In this document: piece by piece, positions 44,763-52,998 of the stretch
How the letters are laid out: the number at the start of each line of letters is the position of its first letter
Position numbering within the stretch: the stretch's first letter is position 1
NCBI RefSeq assembly: GCF_002025665.1
Contig: NZ_CP018786.1
Span: 3,224,001 to 3,288,000, forward strand
Length of the DNA stretch: 64,000 bases
Direction: 5' to 3'
Source: Chryseobacterium indologenes
GTDB lineage: Bacteria > Bacteroidota > Bacteroidia > Flavobacteriales > Weeksellaceae
Translations under genes and position numbers: made by a program
Notes under the pieces: generated by a model
What the model saw: only the letters and a program-made list of their open reading frames with translations
Databases searched by the model: none
What the model was told of the DNA's origin: nothing

Positions 44763-47700
44763 ATGAGCAGACATAAAAAAACATTTGCACCCAGGGCTGG
44801 CAGGTCCGGGAAGCAAAATATCAATAGTAAAGAGGATAAAGATAAGCACGAGCAAATCACTGATCAGGACAGCAAAATATCTCTCGCAAAAGCAGAAACT
44901 ACCCAAATAACATACGACCCATTTAAAAACAGGGCATTCAATAAAATAGAAAAAAATGTATCTGTTATTCAATTATTTGACAAAGGGCAGCATGTTTCAA
45001 CCCTTCATAACGCCCTAAATAAATTAGGGCATAAAACCCCTGAAAATAAGAATCTTTTCTGGAACGAAACAAAGACCGGAATCATCAATTTTCAACGTAA
45101 GAATAATATCAATACTTCCGGTACTCTTAATAGGGAAACCTTGCTGAAAATGAATGAAGCATTGAATTTCTTAAACAGTCGGAAAGAAGTTGGTCTTCCT
45201 GTTTCTGAACGCGCAAAAATGCTGTACGAAGCCTTTGAGCACAGAACACTGGGAATTTTTTCAGGAACTGATGAAGATAAAGTTTTTATGGCTTTAGAAA
45301 AACTTTCCTATGAAGAAAGATACGAGCTTATTCAGTATTATGATGTAACATACAAACCTAAACGAAAAGTAGGATTAGTACAGGATTTATATGAAGAATT
45401 AGGCAACAAAGACTTATTTAAAGCGATACGGTTATTATATGCAAACTATGAGGAGCCGCAATCACAGCTGGTGCCAGAGCCAGCAAATCCCGAAGGTGAG
45501 CTGTTGCAGGAAGTTGTGGTCACAGGTAAAGGATCATGGATTAAGCCTAAAACAAAGTATGCCATAGAAGGACAGCCTATAGAGTTTGATTGTACGTATC
45601 AATATGAAACACCTGTTATAACCACCGAAGGAAGTAAAAAACCAGAAGTTGTACGAAAAGTATTGATCCGGAATGGCGGAAGAGTGTACAACCTGTTTGA
45701 ATACCCTTTTAGAAAGGACACTAAAACATTCAGACAGGATGGAACAGCAATCAGTCAGTTTTCTATTAATACCCATCAATCAGGGAACTTTACATTTGTC
45801 TTCATCATAGAAAATACTCTAACAAAAGAATTCAGAGCTCATACCAAAGAATATCAGGTTAAGACCCTTGAAGAGGCGGCAGCTGGTGATTTGAAAAAGA
45901 ATAAAATTCAAAATTATTCAGATTTCAGACAACAGGCAGCCTTTATTGAGTTCAATCTTTCAAAAGGAGCATTCAAGGAACAGAAAAGCGATCCGAATTT
46001 CTATATTGAATCTGCAACCTATAGTGAAAATCCTGCAAGAGTAAGTTCTGCAGATATTAATCATATTCCGCAGTCTTATTATTCAATTAAAGGAAAGCCT
46101 ATCCCTAAGGATCATCATTATTTTTGGTTTGCAGAGATCAATACCCCTAAAGAAATGTTTGATGGTGCAAGTGCATTACTAGGTGTGGAATATGCTAAAA
46201 ATGCCAATGTACATGGTTATAAAAGAGGAGAATATTTCGGTAGAGATGGCTGGAATATGAATTCTTCTCAGGCAACAGCTGCTTTTTTAGGGTCACTTAC
46301 AGGAGTGTATACCATTCATTGTCTTGTATTAGACAAAAATAATAATCATACAGGCCAGGAAGCATCTTACCGACAGGTTATCTTACCCAAGGATGATTAT
46401 CAGGCTCTAAAAAACATACGGGAATATAAGAAAACCATTGACAAAAGCTTTAATACCATTGCTCCCCAAACAGCATTAGCTATTAATGCCGTAGCCATCA
46501 ACGAGGAAACTACAGAAACCCTTTCACTCAATGTATTTATAGGAAAAAGCAAAAAGAATCCAAGCAATTATGTATTAACAGATCTTACTCCAGGTGTACA
46601 GCATCAGCGTACTTATGAAGGAAATAATTTAAAAGATTTATTTGAAGAATTTGACAGCAAAAATACCTATCCGGATGGTATTCTGGCTTATGAAATTCCA
46701 TCCAATACATTAGGCTATCCTACTCTGAAAGGGAATTTCACTACTGATGGAGCATCATTTTGGGAATCGCTATCCACCGGAACGGGTTGGGCTTCTTTAG
46801 GTTTTGCAGTAGCAGGATTGGTAGCCACATTTACGCCGATGGCACCTATTGCTCCTTACTTATTTATAGCTGCAGGTACCACAGGTGCTACTTCCGGAAC
46901 CGCCAGCATTATTGATAAAGTACAAAAAGGAACATTAACCAGCGAAACCCTGACTTTAGATGTTATTATGATAGCTTCAAGCTTTTTAGGGATGGCAGGC
47001 ACATTATCCAGCATCGCTAAGGCATCCTCTGTTATAAAAATATCATCAACAGGGATTCAGTATATCATTTTAACTGATTTTGCCCTTAATGGTACTGCTG
47101 CAGTGATGATTACCTCTAAAGGTTTAGAAAGCATACAAGATATTCATGATAATAAAAACCTGACTACAGCGGAAAAAATAGAGGCTATAGTTAAAATTTT
47201 AGGCCAGTTGACATTAACTGCAGGATTGGTAATGCTAAGCAGTAAAAACTTAAAAGGAGGAGAATTGGAGAAACTGCCAAAGGTAAAAAGACAAACCTCA
47301 AAAAAACCTTACAATCCGGAGCAGCATAGTGAATTTATTGATACGCCTGAGAATTTAACGGGCGGGAAAATTCCTAAAAATACGATCAGTAATAAACCAG
47401 CAGTACACGCTCTGGAGAATACTTACAAACAACCCGATTTTAATCAGTTCCTAAAATCAGTTGAAACCGGCTTCCCATCTGATGAAATTGCAAAACAGGC
47501 TTATGATTTGTTTAAAAATAAAAACTGGAAACAACTAGAGCAATTGTTTACAGATAAAAATCTCAATGGAAACTGGCCTCCGAACCGTGGGGCAACAGGT
47601 ACCATAGAGGTTACCTTAAAAGAAGGAAGCATTTTTGACAGATACGGCGGATGGATTGATGAAAATGGAGTTTTCCAGGATAAAGGAACCTTTGCAGGAA

Positions 47701-48488
47701 AAGATGGTACTCCTTATACAGACAGAGCTTTATCTAAAGGGACAGATAGTAAACCCTATACAAGGTATAAAGTTTTGAAAGACATACCTCTAGTCAGTGA
47801 AGGAGAAATCATTCCTTGGTTTGGAGAAAAAGGTGGAGGTATTCAGTATGAACTTCCGGTATCTATCAATGATTTAATAAAAGAAGGATATATAAAACCT
47901 ATCGCTAAAACATCAAAAAACACTACTTTAGCTGAGTCAAAAGTTATTACAGAAGGTGAAAATACATCAGGAATTAAAGACTTAGGAGAAGAAAATACAC
48001 CAATCAATAGCAAGGAAGAGGTAGTTCAGGTTGAAAAAGTAAAAACCACAGGATATCCAGAGGACCAATTGACTTCAACGGGAAAAAACAAGCCTCCTCT
48101 TACTCCCGAAGAACTGCAAAGATTAATTGATTGGCAGAACTATAGAAATAATTTCTTAAAGAAATGGAGGGATTTGGATTTTTCTCATCATTTACAGGAT
48201 TTAAAGAGAAAGCTTGAAAAAGCTCGGAACAGTATTAAAAAAAATCTAACACCAGATGATTTAGCTGCTGTAATTAAGGAGAAAAGAGGAGAGCAAATTT
48301 TAGATTCAAATGGAATTCCTTATGATCATCTGGCTGAAAATGAACAAGCAATGAACAGTATTATAAATGCTACGAAAGCTTTAAAAAGCCAAATGTCTAA
48401 AAATCCATTAAACTATCAAGAATTTGAAGATTTACTAAAAGATTTAAGTAAATTAAAAGAAGAAATAAATAAAACAATAAAAAATTAA
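44763..48488 (+). CDS. Giant eCIS effector with TNT NADase domain and a second C-terminal toxin domain
   Basis: 1241 aa. A basic head (1-60) is followed by a peptidoglycan-binding-like domain (~65-135; LHNALNKLGHKTPENKNLFW, GIINFQRKNN). A long beta-rich middle follows, then hydrophobic helices (~667-800; LGFAVAGLVATFTPMAPIAP). Residues ~930-1050 match the tuberculosis necrotizing toxin domain: NWPPNRGATGT, FDRYGG, GTPYTDRALSKG, Y-RYKVLKDIPL, IPWFGEKGGGIQYELP. TNT enzymes hydrolyse NAD+. Residues ~1112-1241 (ELQRLIDWQNYRNNFLKKW; FSHHLQDL; LTPDDLAAVIKEKRGEQI; PYDHLAENEQAM) resemble polymorphic toxin type 28. Two immunity-like genes follow. It is most likely the main cargo. The adapter that loads it is not visible. 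Confidence 0.82.
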   Translation: MSRHKKTFAPRAGRSGKQNINSKEDKDKHEQITDQDSKISLAKAETTQITYDPFKNRAFNKIEKNVSVIQLFDKGQHVSTLHNALNKLGHKTPENKNLFWNETKTGIINFQRKNNINTSGTLNRETLLKMNEALNFLNSRKEVGLPVSERAKMLYEAFEHRTLGIFSGTDEDKVFMALEKLSYEERYELIQYYDVTYKPKRKVGLVQDLYEELGNKDLFKAIRLLYANYEEPQSQLVPEPANPEGELLQEVVVTGKGSWIKPKTKYAIEGQPIEFDCTYQYETPVITTEGSKKPEVVRKVLIRNGGRVYNLFEYPFRKDTKTFRQDGTAISQFSINTHQSGNFTFVFIIENTLTKEFRAHTKEYQVKTLEEAAAGDLKKNKIQNYSDFRQQAAFIEFNLSKGAFKEQKSDPNFYIESATYSENPARVSSADINHIPQSYYSIKGKPIPKDHHYFWFAEINTPKEMFDGASALLGVEYAKNANVHGYKRGEYFGRDGWNMNSSQATAAFLGSLTGVYTIHCLVLDKNNNHTGQEASYRQVILPKDDYQALKNIREYKKTIDKSFNTIAPQTALAINAVAINEETTETLSLNVFIGKSKKNPSNYVLTDLTPGVQHQRTYEGNNLKDLFEEFDSKNTYPDGILAYEIPSNTLGYPTLKGNFTTDGASFWESLSTGTGWASLGFAVAGLVATFTPMAPIAPYLFIAAGTTGATSGTASIIDKVQKGTLTSETLTLDVIMIASSFLGMAGTLSSIAKASSVIKISSTGIQYIILTDFALNGTAAVMITSKGLESIQDIHDNKNLTTAEKIEAIVKILGQLTLTAGLVMLSSKNLKGGELEKLPKVKRQTSKKPYNPEQHSEFIDTPENLTGGKIPKNTISNKPAVHALENTYKQPDFNQFLKSVETGFPSDEIAKQAYDLFKNKNWKQLEQLFTDKNLNGNWPPNRGATGTIEVTLKEGSIFDRYGGWIDENGVFQDKGTFAGKDGTPYTDRALSKGTDSKPYTRYKVLKDIPLVSEGEIIPWFGEKGGGIQYELPVSINDLIKEGYIKPIAKTSKNTTLAESKVITEGENTSGIKDLGEENTPINSKEEVVQVEKVKTTGYPEDQLTSTGKNKPPLTPEELQRLIDWQNYRNNFLKKWRDLDFSHHLQDLKRKLEKARNSIKKNLTPDDLAAVIKEKRGEQILDSNGIPYDHLAENEQAMNSIINATKALKSQMSKNPLNYQEFEDLLKDLSKLKEEINKTIKN

Positions 48489-48499
48489 TTACAAATATC

Positions 48500-49015
48500 A
48501 TGAATGTAAAAGAAATGCAGCAATTACTTGAAAATGAATCAGACGGAAACGAATTATATGATTTGTTAATAGATTGCGGAAAAAAATATTCTTGGACACC
48601 TCAGGAAAAAAATCAGTTAAAGAATACTATTGTAAAAATATGTGACGATCCCAACGAACAAGCACGCAGTGCATCCATCAGAGTTTTGTGCTTTTATTGG
48701 GGAATGGATGAATTTAGAGATAAAGCATGGGAAATGTTTTCTTATGATAAAGATGACGACGTACGATCAGATGCCCTGATAAGTTGGGCAAACACATATC
48801 GTAAACAGAATAAAGCATCAGTTATGAAAACACTTTATTCAATTCTCGAAAATAAAAATACTGAAGTTAATATTAGGGAAACTGCTTACCGATGTATATT
48901 TTATGTATCTCCTTTACCCCCTGAAAACAGACCAAACCAAATTTCAGATTGGGATCATTTTGATGAAAATGTAGATTGGAAGTTAATAGAAAAATTGATT
49001 TCAGAAGCACAATAA
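48500..49015 (+). CDS. HEAT-repeat-like candidate immunity protein
   Basis: 171 aa, no signal peptide, mostly helices: pairs such as NEQARSASIRVLCFYWG and DDVRSDALISWANTY, with ETAYRCIFYV, have the spacing of HEAT-like repeats. It starts 11 bp after the dual-toxin effector. HEAT-like proteins occur as immunity proteins in polymorphic toxin systems, so it probably neutralises one of the two C-terminal domains; I cannot say which. Confidence 0.6.
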   Translation: MNVKEMQQLLENESDGNELYDLLIDCGKKYSWTPQEKNQLKNTIVKICDDPNEQARSASIRVLCFYWGMDEFRDKAWEMFSYDKDDDVRSDALISWANTYRKQNKASVMKTLYSILENKNTEVNIRETAYRCIFYVSPLPPENRPNQISDWDHFDENVDWKLIEKLISEAQ

Positions 49016-49082
49016 TTTTAAAATCAAGCTTAAAGAACATATCCTTTAGTAAATTAATATATTAGATCTAAACTAAAAAAAT

Positions 49083-49421
49083 ATGATCAGAAAAAACGAA
49101 ATAACCAGGCAAAAATTATTTGATGGCGATGAACAAGAATGCCTAAAAGAAATCTTTGAAATTGAAAATCAAAAAATTAAATTGATTGATTTTTATAACA
49201 GTCCGTTAAGAGATTTAAAAAAAGAAATAGATGATGAAAGCTTTGAAAGCATCGTCAGAGAAAGTCAGTTCAATGTAAAAAATACTTTTATTGAAAAATA
49301 TGTATCTGAAGAGGGATTAGAAGTTCATTATCTGAAAAAGAATGGTGTGATCTATCTGTTTTCATATGGAGAATTTCAGCCCGGAAGGTATATGCTGTTT
49401 TTAGAAGGCATTTATCAGTAA
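49083..49421 (+). CDS. Small protein, second candidate immunity
   Basis: 112 aa, no signal peptide or membrane helix, family unknown. N-terminal helices (QKLFDGDEQECLKEIFEIE), then mixed structure ending HYLKKNGVIYLFSYGEFQPGRY. It follows the HEAT-like gene by 67 bp and precedes a strong terminator that closes the block. Two immunity-type genes for an effector with two toxin domains would be consistent. Other possibility: a small eCIS accessory. Confidence 0.45.
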   Translation: MIRKNEITRQKLFDGDEQECLKEIFEIENQKIKLIDFYNSPLRDLKKEIDDESFESIVRESQFNVKNTFIEKYVSEEGLEVHYLKKNGVIYLFSYGEFQPGRYMLFLEGIYQ

Positions 49422-49432
49422 GTAAAAAATAC

Positions 49433-49461
49433 AATCAGAGCAGATCATTTCTGCTCTGATT
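49433..49461 (+). terminator. Terminator of the effector/immunity block
   Basis: Perfect 12-bp arms AATCAGAGCAGA (49433-49444) and TCTGCTCTGATT (49450-49461), loop TCATT, followed by a T-run. It marks the right end of the eCIS locus. Confidence 0.9.
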
Positions 49462-49669
49462 TTTTATTTAATCAGCAACTATTTATTTTCAGAAGCCGTT
49501 TTGATTTATTGGAAAACAGCATCTCTTTTTAAGAGAAGGTCGATACGGATTTTGAAAGCAGCATTATAAGTGTAGCGAATGGAAGATAGAAATAGCTATC
49601 AAAATAAAAAAAACTTTATCAAAATGTACGAAATTAAACTAGATTAATTTCTACCTGCTTTATCCACCC

Positions 49670-49677
49670 TACATTTG
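49670..49677 (+). promoter_or_regulatory. TAnnTTTG promoter of the hydrolase gene
   Basis: TACATTTG, 63 bases before the ATG at 49741. The rest of the gap 49462-49740 shows no gene. Confidence 0.5.
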
Positions 49678-49740
49678 CTGAAGAAATAAGAAAACAAATA
49701 CTTATCAAATAAATTAACCAAACATTAAAAATTCAAAACA

Positions 49741-50562
49741 ATGAGCACATTACAATTAAAAGACGGAACAGAGATTTTTTATAAAGACCAGGGAGAAGGA
49801 CCTGTATTAATGTTTCATCACGGATGGCCATTATCGTCAGACGATTGGGATGCACAGGTAATTTTCTTCCTTCAGAGAGGCTACAGAGTGATTTCACATG
49901 ACAGAAGAGGCCACGGTCGTTCCAGCCAGAATATTTACAATCACACCATCGAGCAATATGCATCTGACGCTGCAGAATTGGTTGAATTCCTTGACTTGAA
50001 AGATGTCGTTCACATTGGTCACTCTACAGGAGGTGGTGAAGTGATCCGTTACGTTCACAAATATTCTAACGGAAGAGCAAAAAAAGCAGTTTTAATTAGT
50101 GCCGTTCCACCGATAATGGTAAAAAGTGAAAACAATCCTGACGGTGTTCCGATGGAAGTTTTTGATGGAATCAGAGAACAGACTTTGAATAACAGAAACC
50201 AGTTTTATTTTGATTTGACTTTCCCTTTCTACGGATACAACAGAGAAGGAGCTAATGTAAAAGACGGGATACAGAGAAACTGGTGGAGACAAGGAATGAT
50301 GGGTGGAATTGTGGCACATTATGACGGAATCAAAGCGTTTTCCGAGACTGACTTTACTGAAGATTTAAAAGCTGTAGAGATTCCTGTTTTGGTTCTTCAC
50401 GGAGAAGATGACCAAATTGTTCCCATCGAAAACTCTGCCATTAAATCCGCAAAACTATTGAAAAACGGAAAACTGATTACGTATCCGGGTTTCCCTCACG
50501 GAATGCCTACTACAGAGCATGAAACCATTAATAAAGATCTTTTGGAATTTATTGAGGCTTAA
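49741..50562 (+). CDS. Alpha/beta hydrolase, non-heme chloroperoxidase-like
   Basis: 273 aa without signal peptide. It shows the alpha/beta-hydrolase core: oxyanion HHGWP (26-30), nucleophile elbow GHSTGG with S95, acid in LHGEDDQIVP and His in GFPHGMP. The DRRGHGRS and PPIMVKS text fits the cofactor-free haloperoxidase / esterase family. These enzymes make peracids from carboxylic acids and peroxide or act as esterases; substrate cannot be told. Single gene with own promoter-like box and terminator. No link to the eCIS is evident. Confidence 0.9.
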   Translation: MSTLQLKDGTEIFYKDQGEGPVLMFHHGWPLSSDDWDAQVIFFLQRGYRVISHDRRGHGRSSQNIYNHTIEQYASDAAELVEFLDLKDVVHIGHSTGGGEVIRYVHKYSNGRAKKAVLISAVPPIMVKSENNPDGVPMEVFDGIREQTLNNRNQFYFDLTFPFYGYNREGANVKDGIQRNWWRQGMMGGIVAHYDGIKAFSETDFTEDLKAVEIPVLVLHGEDDQIVPIENSAIKSAKLLKNGKLITYPGFPHGMPTTEHETINKDLLEFIEA

Positions 50563-50572
50563 TATATAATAT

Positions 50573-50606
50573 AAAAAAGGGGAATCGAAAATGATTCCCC
50601 TTTTTT
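50573..50606 (+). terminator. Terminator of the hydrolase gene
   Basis: A6-GGGGAATC (50579-50586) pairs with GATTCCCC-T6 (50593-50600), loop GAAAAT; perfect 8-bp GC-rich core extended by A/T pairs. Confidence 0.92.
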
Positions 50607-50611
50607 ATACG

Positions 50612-50770
50612 AGACAAAATAATCTATTGGATAGTCTGGGAGAACTTTACTATACCAATCAGAATATGATTTAGCATTATATAATTATAAAAAAGCAATA
50701 AGTCTTGGTGGAACTAAAAAATGATAGAGAAAAAATGGAGAAGGAAACGGGAAGTAAAACAGGTACAAAA
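50612..50770 (+). pseudogene. Decayed TPR-gene remnant
   Basis: Forward frames hold pieces of a tetratricopeptide motif broken by frameshifts: QNNLLDSLGELYYTNQ in one frame, then SEYDLALYNYKKAISLGGTK in the next, then NDREKMEKETGSKTG in a third. The order and spacing match the end of a beta-lactamase-fold/TPR protein such as the next gene. It is probably the leftover of a duplicated gene. Confidence 0.4.
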
Positions 50771-50830
50771 TGTAATAACATACTCTTTTGAATTGTCTTA
50801 TTACATACACAATCAATTAAATATTTCTAA

Positions 50831-52342
50831 ATGAAAAAAATACACCTCATCCTACTGCTTTCTTTATCGTTGAATGTTTTCGCGCAAAGTGTGAAGGATA
50901 AAATAAAATCATTCGAAGACAATCTGCTCAGCTGGGATACATCGAAAACAAAAAAATGGACGCTCAAAGAAAGAATGGCTTTCTACAATATGAATGCAGT
51001 AAGCATTGCGGTCATAAAAGATTATAAGATAGAATGGACAAAAGCTTATGGCTATGCAGACGTTGCTGAAAACCGAAAAACAACCCAGCAAACACTGTTT
51101 CAGGCCGCATCTATCAGCAAGTCTATCAACAGTCTCGGTCTTTTAAAATTGGTTGAACAAGGAAAATTAGGCTTGGACAATGACATCAATAATTACTTAA
51201 AAACCTGGAAATTTCCATACGATTCGGTTTCAAAAGGTAAAAAAATTTCTCTTGCCAATCTGTTGAGCCATAAAGCGGGTTTATCTGTTCATGGTTTCGG
51301 AGGGTATCAAAAAGGGAAAGAATTACCTTCTCTACTACAAATTCTCGATGGACAAAAACCAGCCAATTCTCCTGCGGTGCGGTCTGCGTTTGAGCCCGAC
51401 CTTAAATTTCAATATTCAGGAGGGGGAACAACCATTTCACAATTAATTCTTGAAAATACTACAGGAGAAAAATATGAAGATTATATGTTGAAAAATGTTT
51501 TGACTCCGTTAGGGATGAACGAAAGTTCTTACAATCAACCGCCTTCTTCAGATAAAGAAAAATTACTTGCAACAGCTTATAATAACGGAAAGGAGGTAAA
51601 AGGTAAATATCATATTTATCCTGAAAAAGCAGTAGCCGGTTTATGGACAAACCCCAATGATCTGGCAAAATATATCATCGAAACACAATTGTCATTAGCA
51701 GGCAAATCGAATAAAGTTTTATCAAAGCAAATGTCTGTAAAGAGAATTGAAAATAATTACGGTGTGTTTCTGAATGATTTCAAAGGCACAAAATATTTCG
51801 GACACAGTGGTGGGAATGAAGGTTTTGTGTGTTATTATATTGGAAGTGTTGAAGACGGAAACGGTCTGGTTGTAATGACCAACGGTAATAATTTTAAACT
51901 CATCGATGAAATTCTTTTAAGTATTGCCAGTTTGAACCAATGGAAAAATTATCCCATAGAGCCTCAAAAAGAATCCATTGCCTTAACCATCAGAAAGGAA
52001 TGTTTAAAAAATATTGACAAAGGAATTGCGTTGTACCACGAACTAAAAAAGAAAAATCCCAATGCCTACAACTTCTCCAATGAAAACGAACTCAACGAGC
52101 TTGGCTATGAATTTCTAAGAGACAACCAATCAGAGGCAGCTCTTAAGATTTTTAACTTAAATGTCAATGAGTTTCCAACGTCAGGAAATGTGTATGACAG
52201 CCGTGGTGAAGCTTATTTTAACAAAAAAGAATATACCTTATCAAAAAGCGATTATCAGAAATCATTGGAACTTGATCCTACCAATCAGAATGCAAAGGAA
52301 ATGATTTTGAAAATCAACCAACTTTTGACTATCCAAAAATGA
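50831..52342 (+). CDS. Secreted beta-lactamase-fold serine hydrolase with C-terminal TPR
   Basis: 503 aa. Signal peptide ~1-19 (MKKIHLILLLSLSLNVFAQ). Beta-lactamase/class C-like domain (~40-375) with S94-x-x-K97 in AASISKSIN, Y195 in FQYSGGGT, and a KTG-equivalent HSGGNEG (near 330). A C-terminal segment (~395-500) contains TPR-like repeats (GNVYDSRGEAYFNKKEYTLS). Members of this group are D-peptidases or esterases rather than true beta-lactamases; the actual activity cannot be inferred. The gene stands alone with a terminator after it. Confidence 0.88.
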   Translation: MKKIHLILLLSLSLNVFAQSVKDKIKSFEDNLLSWDTSKTKKWTLKERMAFYNMNAVSIAVIKDYKIEWTKAYGYADVAENRKTTQQTLFQAASISKSINSLGLLKLVEQGKLGLDNDINNYLKTWKFPYDSVSKGKKISLANLLSHKAGLSVHGFGGYQKGKELPSLLQILDGQKPANSPAVRSAFEPDLKFQYSGGGTTISQLILENTTGEKYEDYMLKNVLTPLGMNESSYNQPPSSDKEKLLATAYNNGKEVKGKYHIYPEKAVAGLWTNPNDLAKYIIETQLSLAGKSNKVLSKQMSVKRIENNYGVFLNDFKGTKYFGHSGGNEGFVCYYIGSVEDGNGLVVMTNGNNFKLIDEILLSIASLNQWKNYPIEPQKESIALTIRKECLKNIDKGIALYHELKKKNPNAYNFSNENELNELGYEFLRDNQSEAALKIFNLNVNEFPTSGNVYDSRGEAYFNKKEYTLSKSDYQKSLELDPTNQNAKEMILKINQLLTIQK

Positions 52343-52402
52343 ATTACACTTTTTACGATGTAATGACAGTAATCTTTGATACAATATCAAAATGACAAAC
52401 AA

Positions 52403-52427
52403 AAAATCCCGGATTAACCGGGATTTT
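52403..52427. terminator. Convergent terminator
   Basis: Arms AAAATCCCGG (52403-52412) and CCGGGATTTT (52418-52427), loop ATTAA. It lies between the convergent serine hydrolase and DUF2911 genes and can work both ways. Confidence 0.85.
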
Positions 52428-52445
52428 CATTTCTTATATTTACAT

Positions 52446-52964
52446 TTATTTGATCTCTACAGGAACTGAGATTTTATCCCAATCCATTGTAAATCCATTA
52501 TTATTTACTTTATAAACTAAAGCTTCCTGTGTTGCTGGTAAAGCCTTTGTTTTTACATCCACACGTAAAGCATCTTTAGCTTGTTCATATTTATAAGCAC
52601 CCCATTGTTTTGGCTCTTTGTTAAAAATCGCTGTCCAGATTCCGCTTTGTTTAGGGATTAAGAAAAAGCTGTATTTACCTGCAGGCAGTTTTTTACCCTG
52701 AACGGTAATATCTTTATCCGTTTCGAAAGTAGTAGCTTCATTAGCACCTGCACGCCAAACTTTATCATAAGCTTCCAAACCACCCCAGATTGTACGTCCT
52801 TTTACAGAAGGACTGCTATAGGCAATTGTAATATTTGCATCTTTCACTTTTCCTGTAGCAGTTGCCGGAGGGCTTGCAGGTTTTTTAGTTTCCTGTGCAA
52901 AGGCGTTTACTGAAAGCGTCACTGCTGCAAAAAGTACAGTAGCAGATTTAATCATTGTTTTCAT
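52446..52964 (-). CDS. DUF2911 periplasmic protein
   Basis: 172 aa with a signal peptide (~1-23, ...VNAFAQ). It shows the DUF2911 core: [54 protein letters not shown]. Widespread in Bacteroidota; biochemical role unknown. It follows the symporter by 34 bp on the same strand and could be cotranscribed with the transporter group. Confidence 0.9.
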   Translation of the reverse strand: MKTMIKSATVLFAAVTLSVNAFAQETKKPASPPATATGKVKDANITIAYSSPSVKGRTIWGGLEAYDKVWRAGANEATTFETDKDITVQGKKLPAGKYSFFLIPKQSGIWTAIFNKEPKQWGAYKYEQAKDALRVDVKTKALPATQEALVYKVNNNGFTMDWDKISVPVEIK

Positions 52965-52998
52965 AATATTTTATTTGTTTGTTTTTGTTATTATTTGC

